Shown: positions 36,552 to 47,903 of the stretch, in pieces
How positions within the stretch are numbered: the first letter of the stretch is position 1
Layout of the letters: each line of letters opens with the position of its first letter
NCBI RefSeq assembly: GCF_907164915.1
Contig: NC_061868.1
Coordinates: forward strand, 50,653,689-50,717,688
DNA length: 64,000 nt
Origin: Impatiens glandulifera
Lineage: Eukaryota > Streptophyta > Magnoliopsida > Ericales > Balsaminaceae
Direction of reading: 5' to 3'
Translations under genes and position numbers: made by a program
Notes under the pieces: model-generated
What the model was told of the DNA's origin: nothing
What the model saw: only the letters and a program-made list of their open reading frames with translations
The model's database searches: none

Positions 36552-38753
36552 ATGTCTGCATCCTTCGGAGGAGCAAAGGGGCCAGGGCTGTCCGGATGCT
36601 TACCTGATTGGAATAAATCATCGGCACTCGCACCCAAGTTATCATCCAGGCCAATCATCAATTACAGTTTGAAAAGGCTTCCTGCACTCTCTATGGATTT
36701 TGGGAGAGCAGCCGGTGCTAATAATAATAATAATAATAAAACATCAAACACTAGGATGACAGTCCACATGTCAATTGGTGAAAGTGGAGCTGCTGCTGCT
36801 GCTGCTGCTGGTGGTGGTGGTGGTCTAACTTACAAGGAAGCAGGAGTTGACATAGATGCAGGTTCTGAACTTGTGAGAAGAATTGCAAAAATGGCGCCAG
36901 GAATCGGTGGCTTTGGAGGACTTTTCCCTCTGGGTATTCCTTCTTTTAGTTACACTCTTACTTTCTTTCCTTAATGCCATTTGTCCATGAATTTTGTTTT
37001 GTTTTACTGCTTCCCAACCAATAATAGAAATACAGGTTATAAATTGCGAGCCAAATTTTTAATCTTTAATTTCCTAATTAATTGATAAGGGTGTTGTTTG
37101 TTGCATTTGGAGATGCTCATTGGAAGCAGTCGAACCCTCTTTGGTATATCAGCTTGTATTATTATTATTATTATGTAGATGCATCTAACTAATATAATTA
37201 TCTTTTCTCAAAAGATCATGTAATCCTCCACTCCACCTTAGTTACACTTTGGAGAGTAGTTGAGAAGGTGTCTTCTTTCTTTAATATTTATATTTATATT
37301 CTTCTTCTTCTTCTTCTTCTTCTTCTTCTTTTCAGGTGATTCTTATCTTGTGGCTGGTACAGATGGTGTGGGTACAAAGCTTAAGTTAGCATTTGAATCT
37401 GGAATTCATGATACTATTGGGATTGATCTGGTAGGTTTCATAAATTCACCTGTTGCACCTAAGACAGAGAAAGCATGCATTTGAACCTAGAAAATTGTTG
37501 TTTGCTTGCTTGCAACCTCATTGAACTAAACTCTTAACAACAACAACATCAACGGTCTCTCCTCTAGGTTGCAATGAGCGTCAACGATATTGTTACTTCT
37601 GGAGCAAAGCCTTTGTTTTTCCTTGATTACTTTGCCACAAGCCGTCTTGATGTAGATCTTGCTGAAAAGGTAACATTAAAATTTCATGTCTTGATTTTAG
37701 ATTTTAAGAGATTTTGATGTTAAAGATGTGTGTTAATTGATAGGTTATAAGAGGAATTGTTGATGGTTGCCAACAATCTGATTGCACTCTTTTGGGTGGA
37801 GAGGTACACTTTTGAGTTCCTTCTTCTTTGTTTGGTATCTTATTTATTTAGGGCTACATCTCTAACTACTAAAATTGTATGAACTGCAGACTGCAGAGAT
37901 GCCGGGCTTCTATGCGGATGGAGAGTACGATCTAAGTGGCTTTGCTGTTGGTATAGTTAAGAAGGAGGCTGTCATTGATGGGAAAAACATCACATCTGGC
38001 GATGTTCTCATTGGGCTGCCATCTAGTGGGGTTCATTCTAATGGTTACTCCCTTGTTAGAAGGTATATATATATATATATATATTATGAAAATGTTTTGT
38101 TGATGGTGTAATCACATCATGTATGTTATGTTGGTTGGTTGGGTATAATACATACAGAGTTTTGGATCAAAGTGGACTCTCCCTCAAGGATGAACTTCCA
38201 GGTGAAAACATCACCTTAGGTCAAGCTCTTATGGCTCCTACTGTTATTTACGTAAAACAGGTTACTATTTCTCTCTCATTTACACAAATGTGGTTTTCAA
38301 ACTTTTTTTGTTTGGTAAATGAATATTGTTTGGTTTGTCCATGAAAAAAGGTACTTGACATTATAGGCCAGGGAGGTGTTAAAGGAATAGCTCACATAAC
38401 AGGTGGTGGGTTTACAGATAACATTCCTCGGGTTTTCCCAAAAGGGTTTGGGGCACTTATTTACAAGGACTCCTGGTCAATACCTCCTATCTTCAAATGG
38501 ATTCAAAAGGTACTAAGTAAGAAGATTTGGATTGATTTTTCTTTAAAAAATGAATAAAATGATATTGGTTGTGTTGTGTTAGGTGGGAAGAATAGAGGAG
38601 GATGAAATGTTGAGAACCTTCAACAATGGAATCGGGATGGTTCTTGTGTTGAGCAGAGAAGCTGCCGAGAGAATCCCAAAATCAGTCGGATATCGAATTG
38701 GTGAAGTAGTTGTGGGTGACGGAGTGACTTACCACCACCACCACCCAAAATAA
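36552..38753 (+). CDS. PUR5: Phosphoribosylformylglycinamidine cyclo-ligase (AIR synthetase), plastid
   Basis: PurM-type enzyme that closes the imidazole ring in de novo purine synthesis (FGAM + ATP to AIR). Exons 36552-36933, 37336-37430, 37568-37669, 37744-37803, 37890-38062, 38158-38260, 38351-38509 and 38583-38753 make 414 aa. The first roughly 75 residues are Ser/Lys-rich, as in a plastid transit peptide, and contain a poly-Asn run and an AlaGly-rich run. The core starts [13 protein letters not shown]. It has [82 protein letters not shown] and [10 protein letters not shown]. The protein ends in YHHHHPK, an unusual His run. MULE-A ends about 235 bp upstream of the ATG, so part of the native promoter may have been replaced or displaced. 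Confidence 0.96.
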
Positions 38754-39221
38754 TTATTTATTTTTCTTTGTTTACAGATTTTTTTGAAAAAATATCTGTA
38801 TCTTTTTTTGTTCCAACTTATTGTGTGTGTGAGAACTGAGAACTAACAACTGTATTATTGGAGGAAAACTTAGATTTCTACTAAGCATGTATGTTAATTC
38901 TTAAAGATTTTTTTCTCTTATTTATTAATTTTTAAATATATTTTTTTATATAATTTTTGTATTATTTATAGGTATTTTTTTAAAAAAAATTAACAAATAT
39001 ATATATATATATATATATATTAATTTTATCTCTTATCTATTAATTTTCAAATATCTAATATTATTAATAACTAATTAATTAGTTTTTTAAAATGGTATTA
39101 ATAAGAAAGTTGATTAAATCATATTAAATATTATATAAACTATTATTTATTTATTTCATTAAAAATTAACTAGTTTTTATACTAACGGATTATTTATTTA
39201 TTATGCTAAGTTACTACCCAA
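38754..39221. other. AT-rich 3' flank of PUR5
   Basis: I see no gene. It contains the PUR5 3' untranslated region and AT-rich sequence with a TA run near 38996-39020, then the left end of MULE-C. Confidence 0.7.
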
Positions 39222-40115
39222 GGAAATTTGACGAAATGATCTTAAAAAGGAAAATTTGATCAAATGACAAATGACCCTAATAATAGCCTTAAATGAGTAA
39301 AGTGTCAGCCCATAATTTAAATAGTGTTAGTGATTTTTTTTTTTAATGATAATTATACCGTTTCGCGTCACGTAACTCCAGTTGCGTGACGCACATGAAA
39401 CCCTATAAAATCATATATATTTTTTCATTTTTGATTCATTTTCTTTCTCATCTCGGTCTTCTCCGCTGTAAACTCTAATGACGAAGAAGACTTTCATTAG
39501 TAGTATATGTAATACGGTAATCAGAAGTAGTATAGGGGACTGTAATTAGTACAATAAATAAGTAGGTTTGTGGTTTATAAATAGTAAAAGAACGTATTAT
39601 TTGGAGGAAGGAATGAAATAGCTTAAATCTTGATTATTTCTCTCAAAGTCTTAGGCCTTCATCTCATAGATATTTTTTTCTACAAATCCTAAATCTTTAG
39701 GTTGGTTTGTAACAGTTGGGACCTCTTGAATGATAAGAAAGGGTCTACCCAAAAATCCAGTTAGAGCCATTTTATTATTGAACTGAATTTTTGTATAAAA
39801 TGAATTTGAACTGCAGTCTTCTGGATAAAAACAGATTAAATGTTTGGATTTTGATTGTCTTATTGACTATGAACTTAATGTTGGAGAATAACTTTTATGC
39901 ATTGTTTCACTTTATGGACTATTTTATAAAATCAATACAAATGATATCTTAAAATGGTCCAGAGGAAGTTATGAGAGTGAGATTTTTTCTAGGTGTCAAA
40001 AAGGGATTATATAGATTAACTAAATGATTAGGACCTGATTTGTTAGGAAGTTATTAAAACTGATGTTTTATGCTGAGAAATCTAAATAATTTGTTGCTCC
40101 TGATCAGTTTCCCAG

Positions 40116-40804
40116 ATAGAATACGGGGTTTGTCACTTGGTCGATGCAGAAAATCCTCAAGTAACTGTTTTGATGGATTGCGAGGGATTATCTCCATTTG
40201 GGTTCCCCATGCAGATGATGAGATCTTTATCTATCCTTTTGCAAGACCACTACCCAAACCGTCTTGGCTATCTAATTGTCTCAAGGCTTCCTCCAGTTGC
40301 ACGCGTCATCACACAAACCTTATTTCGGGTATAAAACTACTTCATCACCTCTATAAACAATCATAAACGTATTTATTTTATTTTGAATCTCCTCATACTT
40401 CCACGTTGATAATCTTTGTGTATGGGAATATGCAGGTTCTTCGTCCTAATACACAACAAAAACTAAGGATCATTGGAGAGAACTACTAAGAGGTTCTCTC
40501 GGAATACCTTCAGACTCTCCTTACTTTTCTGGGAGGGACATGTTCATGTATAAGGTGTTCGGATTCATCAGATACGGATGATTCAAGTGTAGACACCATA
40601 CAGGAGGGTAGAACGGTTCAGATTAGGAGTAAGGAAGATGCTAGTTCTCAACCGATGTGTATGGGCATTGGTGGACTGAAAACCCTCCGTGCTTCACAAA
40701 TGCTGACATTTTCCATCATTGTCATCTTTATGGTTTGGATGTTTGTCAGTTTTCTATTGGCTAGGCAACATTTGGATGCTTTTTTTCCCTTAATGTTCGG
40801 ATGA
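40116..40804 (+). pseudogene. Captured SEC14/CRAL-TRIO domain gene fragment in MULE-B
   Basis: Two exons, 40116-40328 and 40436-40804, keep their intron with GT-AG borders. The fragment was thus captured as genomic DNA, not cDNA. Exon 1 reads IEYGVCHLVDAENPQVTVLM, then DCEGLSPFGFPMQMMRSLS and NRLGYLIVSRLPPVARVITQ: the CRAL-TRIO lipid-binding fold. Exon 2 continues VLRPNTQQKLRIIGENY, then a premature TAA at 40487-40489, then EVLSEYLQTLLTFLGG and a tail with a C-terminal hydrophobic stretch (MLTFSIIVIFMVWMFVSFLL), likely a membrane anchor. The N-terminal half of the parent gene is missing. The fragment lies downstream of the left MULE promoter in sense orientation. The donor gene is not in this window. 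Confidence 0.85.
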
Positions 40805-42099
40805 TGTGATAGTTCTTGAACAATTGAATATGACTGCTCAGATTTGAAGTTTTTATTGCGAGTGTTTCTAGTTAGCTTGTGTGCATTTACTTTTGTTGTA
40901 ACTTGTTAGTGTTCTCTAATTAATTAAAGAAAGTTAGTAGTTTTATATAGGGCTCACTCACTAATAATTTTTCAACCTATAACTCTGATGGATATATTGA
41001 ATGCTAAAAGTTCTTTATTTTCATGGATTGCTAAGATCAATATAGTATTTGTGTATGACATGTAAATACACTTTTAGCGTATAACTTGAACCAAAAGATT
41101 TCATTGTTTTATTTTCAATCAAAAATTCGGGATAAAGAATAAAGTCGTAACCGTGTTTAATAACATTATTCAAGGAATAAACCCGAATGATCAAATGTTG
41201 GGATGTCACCGAGAAAGGTAGCACACAAGTTGATCGAAAAATATATATTTTTTTAGGAAAAATTTTAACTTCTTTTTTCAAACTTGATCTTATTGGATGG
41301 ACGTTCATATGAGATACCTGAGTTTTTAAAGAAATTTATTGACACATCTAAATTAGATAGAGATAAATAACTGTTTCAATAGTTAAAACATGATTAACAA
41401 TCAATCAAGATTCAAAGCTAAAAGAATTGTGAGTTCAACTAGTATAGATTTCAGTAGTTAGAACATGACAATTTCTGAGAAAATCAAACTTTAGAGGATG
41501 CTCTTACACTAAAAAAAATGTACAAACTAATTAAGCAAGATATCAACATCAATTAAAGTAATTATGCATTAAACATCTCCTATGAAATATGGACAAACTG
41601 TATGCATACACCTCAATCCTCAAGACTTATAGCCAAGTTAGACTTGGTTGAAAAGCCAAGCCAACTATAGCTCAAAATACTTCTCAACTTATCTGCAATT
41701 ACTTACTACATAATAGATGAAACTAACAAAAGAAAGCTTTTTTCAAACAAATTACATAATAAAAATTAACAAAAAGAACAAGAACCTAAATTATCAAGCA
41801 ACAATCAATCAATATCCTATAAAAAGAACTCTGGTCCCCCAAAACCAGCACCACCAGCCTTTGCAAAAATGGGGTTGCATACACTTTTCAATTCTTGAAT
41901 CTTCTTCTAACACTCGTCCGCTTTTGCCAGTTCATTGTTCTTCAGCCAAGTACGAGAACTTGAACATTCTCATTTCTCTCACCAATTAAAATGGCAGCTT
42001 CAACTGCAGCCTCATCAGGGTTGATACTCTAACAGAATTTCTTGCAATTAAAGAACTTCTTAAGAAGCTCATACACTAGTGAAATTCTAGTAGACCCAC

Positions 42100-42327
42100 T
42101 ATTGGGTGTGAATGCGATTGAAGTTTGGCTCAGTCTTGTTTATCGATTTCGTTGCAGCACTATCTCACACAAAGGAGGCAACCCTCTCACTAGCATCCAA
42201 ACACCACAAAGGAATTTGACCTCTACCTCCCACCAAGAGAGTAGTATCTATTTATATTATTAGGTCAAGTCCAATAAGCGGGTTACTAGAGATTGGGCCA
42301 CAATGTTGGGCCAACCAATACCCAACA
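42100..42327 (-). repeat. 3' LTR of the copia element in MULE-B
   Basis: It begins TATTGGGTGTGAATG (first G of TG mutated to A) and ends ACCCAACA. It is almost identical to 46779-47009. Confidence 0.93.
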
Positions 42328-42459
42328 ATCTTCACCTTTGGCCCAAAACAGTGCAAAACATAATCACGGAATCGCAAGACACATCATCGCCAATTTATTA
42401 CCACCGAGGCAACAAAAAGAATACCCAAGGTAAACTCGTATCACAAAGTCCAGGGGCAA

Positions 42460-42765
42460 AGGCACAAAGCATGCGGAAATCACAAAGATCAGACGCAAGA
42501 GCACAAAGCATGGGAAAATCACAAAGATCTAATGCAAGAGCACAAAGCATGCGAAAATCACAAAGATTAAACGCAAGAGCACAAAGCATGCAAAATTCAC
42601 AAAGATCAAACGCAAAAGCACAAAGATCTAACGCAAGAGAACAAAGCATGAGAAAATCACAAAGATCAAATGCAAGAGCACAAAGCATGCGAAAATCACA
42701 AAGATCAAACGCAAGAGCACAAAGCATGGGAAAATCACAAAGATTGAAGGCAAGATCACAAAAAA
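42460..42765. repeat. 39-bp minisatellite in the 3' tail of the copia element
   Basis: About eight imperfect copies of a 39-bp unit (CAAAGCATGCGAAAATCACA, then AAGATCAAACGCAAGAGCA). They lie between the end of RNase H (42790) and the 3' LTR. Because 39 is divisible by three, both strands stay open, giving a repetitive antisense ORF of 158 residues (AQSMRKSQRSNAR repeats). Confidence 0.95.
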
Positions 42766-42789
42766 TGCCATTCCCATAAAAGACGAACC

Positions 42790-45700
42790 TCAAAGAGTTT
42801 TCCCTAAGTTAAAATTTAAAATCCGTTGACACGAAATAAATTTTTTAGCAGGTAGACACTTAGTACCCATATCAGCAGGATTAAATTCTGAAGGAATTTT
42901 CTCTAACTTAACAATGCCCTTTTCAACAATATCCCGAATGTAATGAAACCTAACATCAATATGTTTAGTTCTATCATGAAAAACAGGATTTTTACATAGT
43001 TGAATAGCAGATTGACTATCAGAAAACACAACCACATTTTTGTCAAGAAAACTAATTTTATACAAAACAGCCCTAAGCCAAATTGCTTCCTTAAAGGCTT
43101 CAGTGGCAGCTACATACTCAGATTCTGTAGTAGATAAAACAACAATGGGTTGAAGTTGAGACTTCCAACTTATGCAAGAGCCACACAAAGTAAACATATA
43201 GGAAGTAGTAGACTTTCTATTATCTCTATCATTAGCATAATTGGAATCTACATAACCAACCAACTTTGTACCTACAGAACACTTAGAGAAAGTCAAGCCA
43301 ACATCAACAGTGGTTTTAGATATCTCAAAAGTCATTTCAAAGCATTCCAATGAGGAATACCAGGGTTAGACATAAATCTACTCAAGCAACTAACTGTATA
43401 TGCAATATCAGGCCTAGTACTAACCATGAGATACATAACAAACCCTATTGCATTGGAATAAGGCACATTCTTCATTTCAGTTATTTCAGTTTCAGTCTTA
43501 GGAGACTGATCCTTACTTAACACAAAGTGGGAAGCAAGAGGCACATTCACAGATTTAGCATCAGACATAGAAAATTTACTCAAAATTTTAGCAACATATG
43601 CACTTTGATTCAACACAAGAGAAAATTTTGTTCTATCTCTAATGATATTCATGCCCAAAATCTTCTTAGCATCACCTAAGTCTTTCATGTCAAAATTTTC
43701 ACAAAGCGATTTTTGCACATGCATAACAGACTTCAGACATGGGCTAACAATCAACATGTCATCCACATACAATAAAAGAAATACAGGCACAGAGTCTATA
43801 TTCTTGAAGTAAAGGCAATAATCAGAAGAACTTCTTTTAAACATCAAAGATTGCATGCACTTATCAAACTTGATATTCCATTGCCTAGGAGATTATTTTA
43901 AACCATACAAGGCTTTTTTTAACAAACAAACATGATCAGGCAACTGGGGGTCAACAAACCCCTCAAGTTGATGCATATAAATATTCTTATCAAGTTCACC
44001 ATGTAAGAAAGCAGTAGTAAGATCCATTTGCTTCAATTCCCAATTAAAGTGAGCAACTAAAGCAAGCATAATTCTAACAGTAGTGAATTTGACAACATGA
44101 ACGAAAATTTCATCATAATCTATTCCCTCCTTTTGAGTAAATCCCTTGGCTAATAACCTAGCCTTGAATCTAACTTTTTCAGACTCTTGTTTCACCTTAT
44201 ACAACCACTTGCAATCCACTAAGGAGCAATTATGAGGTTTAGGAACAAGTTTCCAAGTATCATTGATTCTTAGGGAATTCATCTCATTATTCATAGCAAC
44301 AATCCATTCAGTAGAAAACTTAGACCTCAAAGCTTCTTTGTAAGAGTTAGGCTCATTACAGTCTAGGAATTCAAACATGTTAAAAGCAAATTCAGACATA
44401 TTGCAATCATTCAAATTATCATCCCTAAATCTAGAAGACATTATAACAGTTCTTCTACTTCTATCCCTAGCAAGTTGATAATCATGCAAATCATCAGACA
44501 AATCATTTGAATCAGACAAACATTTGAATCATGCAAATCATCAATATCATGCACATTATCATGCTCCACCTCATTTGTAGCATTCACATCATGTTCAACT
44601 GGTTGATCAAAAACTACAGGCACATGCTCCACCTTATTAGGAGCATCATTAACAGGAGTGGGGGACATAGACAAGCAAGGAAAATCATTCTCATTAAAAA
44701 CAACATCTCTACTTATCACAATCCTAAGCCCATGTTCACTCCCATCCCAAAGCCTATAACCTTTTACCCCTTCAGGGTAGCCTAAGAACACATATTTCTT
44801 GGACCTAGGCTCCAACTTGTCAACCTTCTGATGCACATAGCCAACACAACCAAAAATTTTCAAGTTGCTCAAATCAAGAGGTTTACCTGAAAACACAGAT
44901 TCAGGACATTTCCCTCCTAAGGGAACACTAGGGGACCTATTTATTAAATAAGCAGCAGTATGCAAAGCATCCCCCAAAACTTCTTAGACAAACCAGATGA
45001 CGCTAACATAGCTCTCACCCTCTCTAGAAGTGTCCTGTTCATCCTCTCAGCAACACCATTCTGCTGTGGTGTGTACGGTACAGACCTATGTCTTTTAATA
45101 CCCCAAGTAACACATAAATCATTCATCTGTTTATTACAGAATTCAAGACCATTATCTGTTCTAAGAGTTTTGATTCTCTTACCTGTTTGATTCTCAATCA
45201 AAATCTTCCACTCTTTAAACTTTTCAAAAACATCAGACTTATGTTTTAAAAGTAACACCCAAACTTTCCTAGAATAATCATTAATGATGGACAGAAAATA
45301 TTGGTTCCCTCCATGTGTAACAACACTAGAAGGACCCCACACATTAGCATGTAAATATTTAAGGATATCAGTACACTTAGACACATTTGGGTAAGAGGAG
45401 ATGGGAAACTCACCTTATGTTGTTTTCCTAGCACACATGATTCACATAAGGGGATGTGGGACAATTTATCACTACCAAAGTGACCACCTTTATGCAAAAT
45501 TTCTAGACCTTTGTTACTCATGTGACCTAATCTATTATGCCAAAGAACAGATTTATCACCAATCACAGAGTTCACAGAGTTACAAGCAGTCTCAGCATGA
45601 CACACATACAGATTGTTCATCTTTTTAGCAGTAAAGATAACAAGAGACCCACGTAAAATTTTCATAACACCTTTCCCCCACTTTTCCCTCCAAACCATCA

Positions 45701-46338
45701 TTCTCAAGAGATGCACAAGACATCAAATTATAACGCAAATCAGGAACATGCCTCACATTTTTCAAAGTAAACACAGAGTCACAAGAGAACCTTAGGCATA
45801 CATTACCTATTCCTAACACTTTGCAATTTTTCGAATTTGCCATAGACACAAAACCATGTTCAATCTCTTTATAGTTGGAAAACAGATCTCTAAATGGAGT
45901 CACATGAAAAGTACAACCAGAGTCAACTAGCCAATCAGATTTGCACAAAAAATCAGATAACACAGAGTTTAAGCTAGCATAATCACATAGATTATTAATC
46001 ATAAAAATATCACCCATATTGCCCTCACAAACAGCCACATTAGCATTTTCAGTATGCTGATTTCTCTTAGGCTTAGGACAGTCCTTGATAAAATGACCAG
46101 TCTCATGACAATTATAACACTTTTTAGCACTAGACCTAGACTTGGATCTGCTTTTACTAGCAGGATGAGATTTCTTACCAGAACTCTCATTACTGACATT
46201 CTTTTGGGCATTCGACCTACCCTGAGATCTACCCTTCACATGCATGACTTCCCTAAAATCAGTTTTTCCGTCAAACGGAACCATACCATATTGATTAACA
46301 CCAGACATGCTATCAAACAAATTAAAAACAATCAACAA
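42790..46338 (-). pseudogene. Copia gag-pol of the element in MULE-B, broken
   Basis: On the minus strand the Gag start MSGVNQYGMVPFDGKTDF (near 46300) runs straight into REVMHVKGRSQGRS, so most of the Gag core seems deleted. A zinc knuckle (CYNCHETGHFIKDC) and protease (SDWLVDSGCTFHVTPF) follow. The GAG-pre-integrase block reads HNRLGHMSNKGLEILHKGGH. Integrase has TLRTDNGLEFCNKQ and YTPQQNGVAERMNRTLLER. Reverse transcriptase has LLYVDDMLIV. RNase H has YVDSNYAND and STTESEYVAATEA. Frame changes near 45620, 45390, 44950, 44480, 43890 and 43340 prevent a continuous polyprotein. Confidence 0.9.
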
Positions 46339-46429
46339 TCAATTGGCAGAATTTAATAGGAGGGTTCAAGCTATGATACCTTGCGAAACTTAAAGAAAGT
46401 TTCGACTTACCCACCCCGCTCGGGGATTT

Positions 46430-46580
46430 GCTGCTTCGTCTTCTCAGCAGAGGCACGACAGCGGCACAGTAGCGGCACGATAGCGGCACGATAGAGGCAC
46501 GGAAGTGGCACGGCAGCGACACGGTAGAGGCACGACAGCGGCACGGTAGAGGTACAGTAGCGGCACGACGGCGACTTTGA
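46430..46580. repeat. GC-rich degenerate repeat in the copia leader
   Basis: Twelve or more degenerate units around CGGCACGATAG / AGGCACGGTAG of about 11-12 bp. They lie between the primer-binding site and the truncated gag and are strikingly GC-rich compared with the surroundings. Confidence 0.8.
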
Positions 46581-46778
46581 TTCTCAACGGTCGCGACAAA
46601 CGCGACACCGACAACGGTTGAACAAGACAACAACGACTTGTTCTCTAGAGGCAGCAACGACAAGAGGATTAAAGAAGGAACAGAGGACAAATCTGCGCTT
46701 ACTAGTGAAGATAACTTATATCCTCCAACCCAATCTCAAACTCCAATTACAAACCCTAAACCCTAGCTCTGATACCAC

Positions 46779-47009
46779 TGTTGGGTGTGAATGCGATTGA
46801 AGTTTGGCTCAATTCTCTTGTTTATCGATTTCGTTGCACCACTATCTCACACAAAGGATGCAACCCTATCACTAGCATCCAAACACCACAAAGGAATTTG
46901 ACCTCTACCTCCCACCAAGAGAGTAGTATCTATTTATATTATTAGGTCAAGTCCAATAAACGGGTTACTAGAGATTGGGCCACAATGTTGGGTCAACCAA
47001 TACCCAACA
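46779..47009 (-). repeat. 5' LTR of the copia element in MULE-B
   Basis: It begins TGTTGGGTGTGAATGCGA and ends ATACCCAACA. The tRNA-Met primer site lies immediately inside. Confidence 0.93.
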
Positions 47010-47598
47010 CCCACCAACTAGAATAACATCATCCAAACTGTTATTCTCCATTTTCGCATCATTCAAGCATGTTTCAACAGTTGTCATACGCTTCCTGAAT
47101 AAATCAATGTTCATCTCCTCGAACTTGGCTCGGGTTATTTTAAAATTAAAGTCAACACCATCCAAAAAGAATTAATATGTATCGTCGTCTGGGCAACATA
47201 CGAAATAATCCTTTTCGCCCTCTCGCAAGCAATCATGAGTCTCCTTAAAGAACATGTCCTTATTGTTCTTGCTCTTGAATTCCTGCACAAAATGATTAAG
47301 CATTCTGTTATCAAAGTCATCTCCTCCCAAATGGGCATCACCAGCAGTGACCTTCACTTTAAAGACAAACCCATCACTGGTCAAGACAGAGACATCAAAT
47401 GTTCCTCCACCAAGGTCGAAAATGACCAGAAATTGCAAATACATCTTTGGTGGCTTGCTATAAGGCCACTACTGCGAGTGATGCACCTGGATTCCGCCGC
47501 AATGGTGGCATTACCTAATCAATCTTTAAACTCTAAACCTAACAAACAATGCGTTAAAAAAAGAAATAAATAACAAGTGAAATACAAAGGAAGCATAC

Positions 47599-47614
47599 CA
47601 ATAGCAGTGGACAT
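47599..47614 (-). other. MULE-B first exon equivalent (transposase side)
   Basis: On the minus strand ATGTCCACTGCTATTG is followed by a donor GTATGCTTCC. This is the position and shape of transposase exon 1 in MULE-A (ATG, 22 nt, then GTATTC). MULE-C arms carry the same module. An intron and then a short leader lead into the captured HSP70 sequence. Confidence 0.6.
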
Positions 47615-47903
47615 CTTTCCTTCGCTGGGATTCCGACGTCATCAGGGTCGTCTTGTGTTTAGAGAGAATAAGGAGAAGGGGACGTGAAGAGAGAGAACAG
47701 GGAAGAAAAAAATGGGAAGAATTGTAAATTTTTTAATTATATAGCAAGGTATTTGTGGACTTTTCACAATGCACTCAGTTGCATCTGCGTGACCAATAGA
47801 GACGTTTTCGTCAGAAAAAAAGGGTCACCAGCGCTATTTAAATTAAGGGTTTAAACTTTACTCATTTAAGGCCATTATTAGGGTCATTCAGTCAAATTCC
47901 CCC

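Larger units (their letters stand above)
42100..47009 (-). mobile_element. Ty1/copia LTR retrotransposon inside MULE-B, with damaged gag
   Basis: LTRs are at 42100-42327 and 46779-47009. The perfect 5-bp target duplication CCCAC is at 42095-42099 and 47010-47014. Beside the right LTR the minus strand reads TGGTATCAGAGC, the initiator-Met tRNA primer site. The left LTR has a mutated first dinucleotide (TATTGGG instead of TGTTGGG). The order protease, integrase, reverse transcriptase, RNase H is copia. The LTRs differ by about ten bases by eye. Its insertion split the captured HSP70 fragment, so it is younger than MULE-B. Confidence 0.94.
41820..47444 (-). pseudogene. Captured HSP70 gene fragment in MULE-B, split by a copia insertion
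   Basis: On the minus strand, 47444-47010 reads [38 protein letters not shown], then with shifts [37 protein letters not shown] and LDDVILVGG: the end of the HSP70 ATPase domain. After the copia element the frame resumes at 42094 with GSTRISLVYELLKKFFNCKK and SINPDEAAVEAAILIGE. An internal deletion follows, then the C-terminus (ELKSVCNPIFAKAGGAG...) near 41930-41830. At least two frameshifts and several stops make it non-functional. It begins shortly after the right MULE leader, so a chimeric MULE-HSP70 transcript is possible. Confidence 0.88.
39250..47903. mobile_element. MULE-B: Pack-MULE carrying SEC14 and HSP70 gene fragments
   Basis: Terminal inverted repeats of about 80 bp (39250-39333 and 47822-47903) share ATGACCCTAATAATAGCC and TTAAATGAGTAAAG. 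The 9-bp flanks CTTAAAAAG (39241-39249) and CTTAAAAGG (47904-47912) form a MULE-sized target duplication with one mismatch, placed inside the left repeat of MULE-C. The interior holds no transposase. It holds captured pieces of two host genes, a CRAL-TRIO protein (+) and HSP70 (-), each read inward from a MULE promoter and leader. A copia element was inserted later at 42100-47009. Without it MULE-B is about 3.7 kb. Confidence 0.88.
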
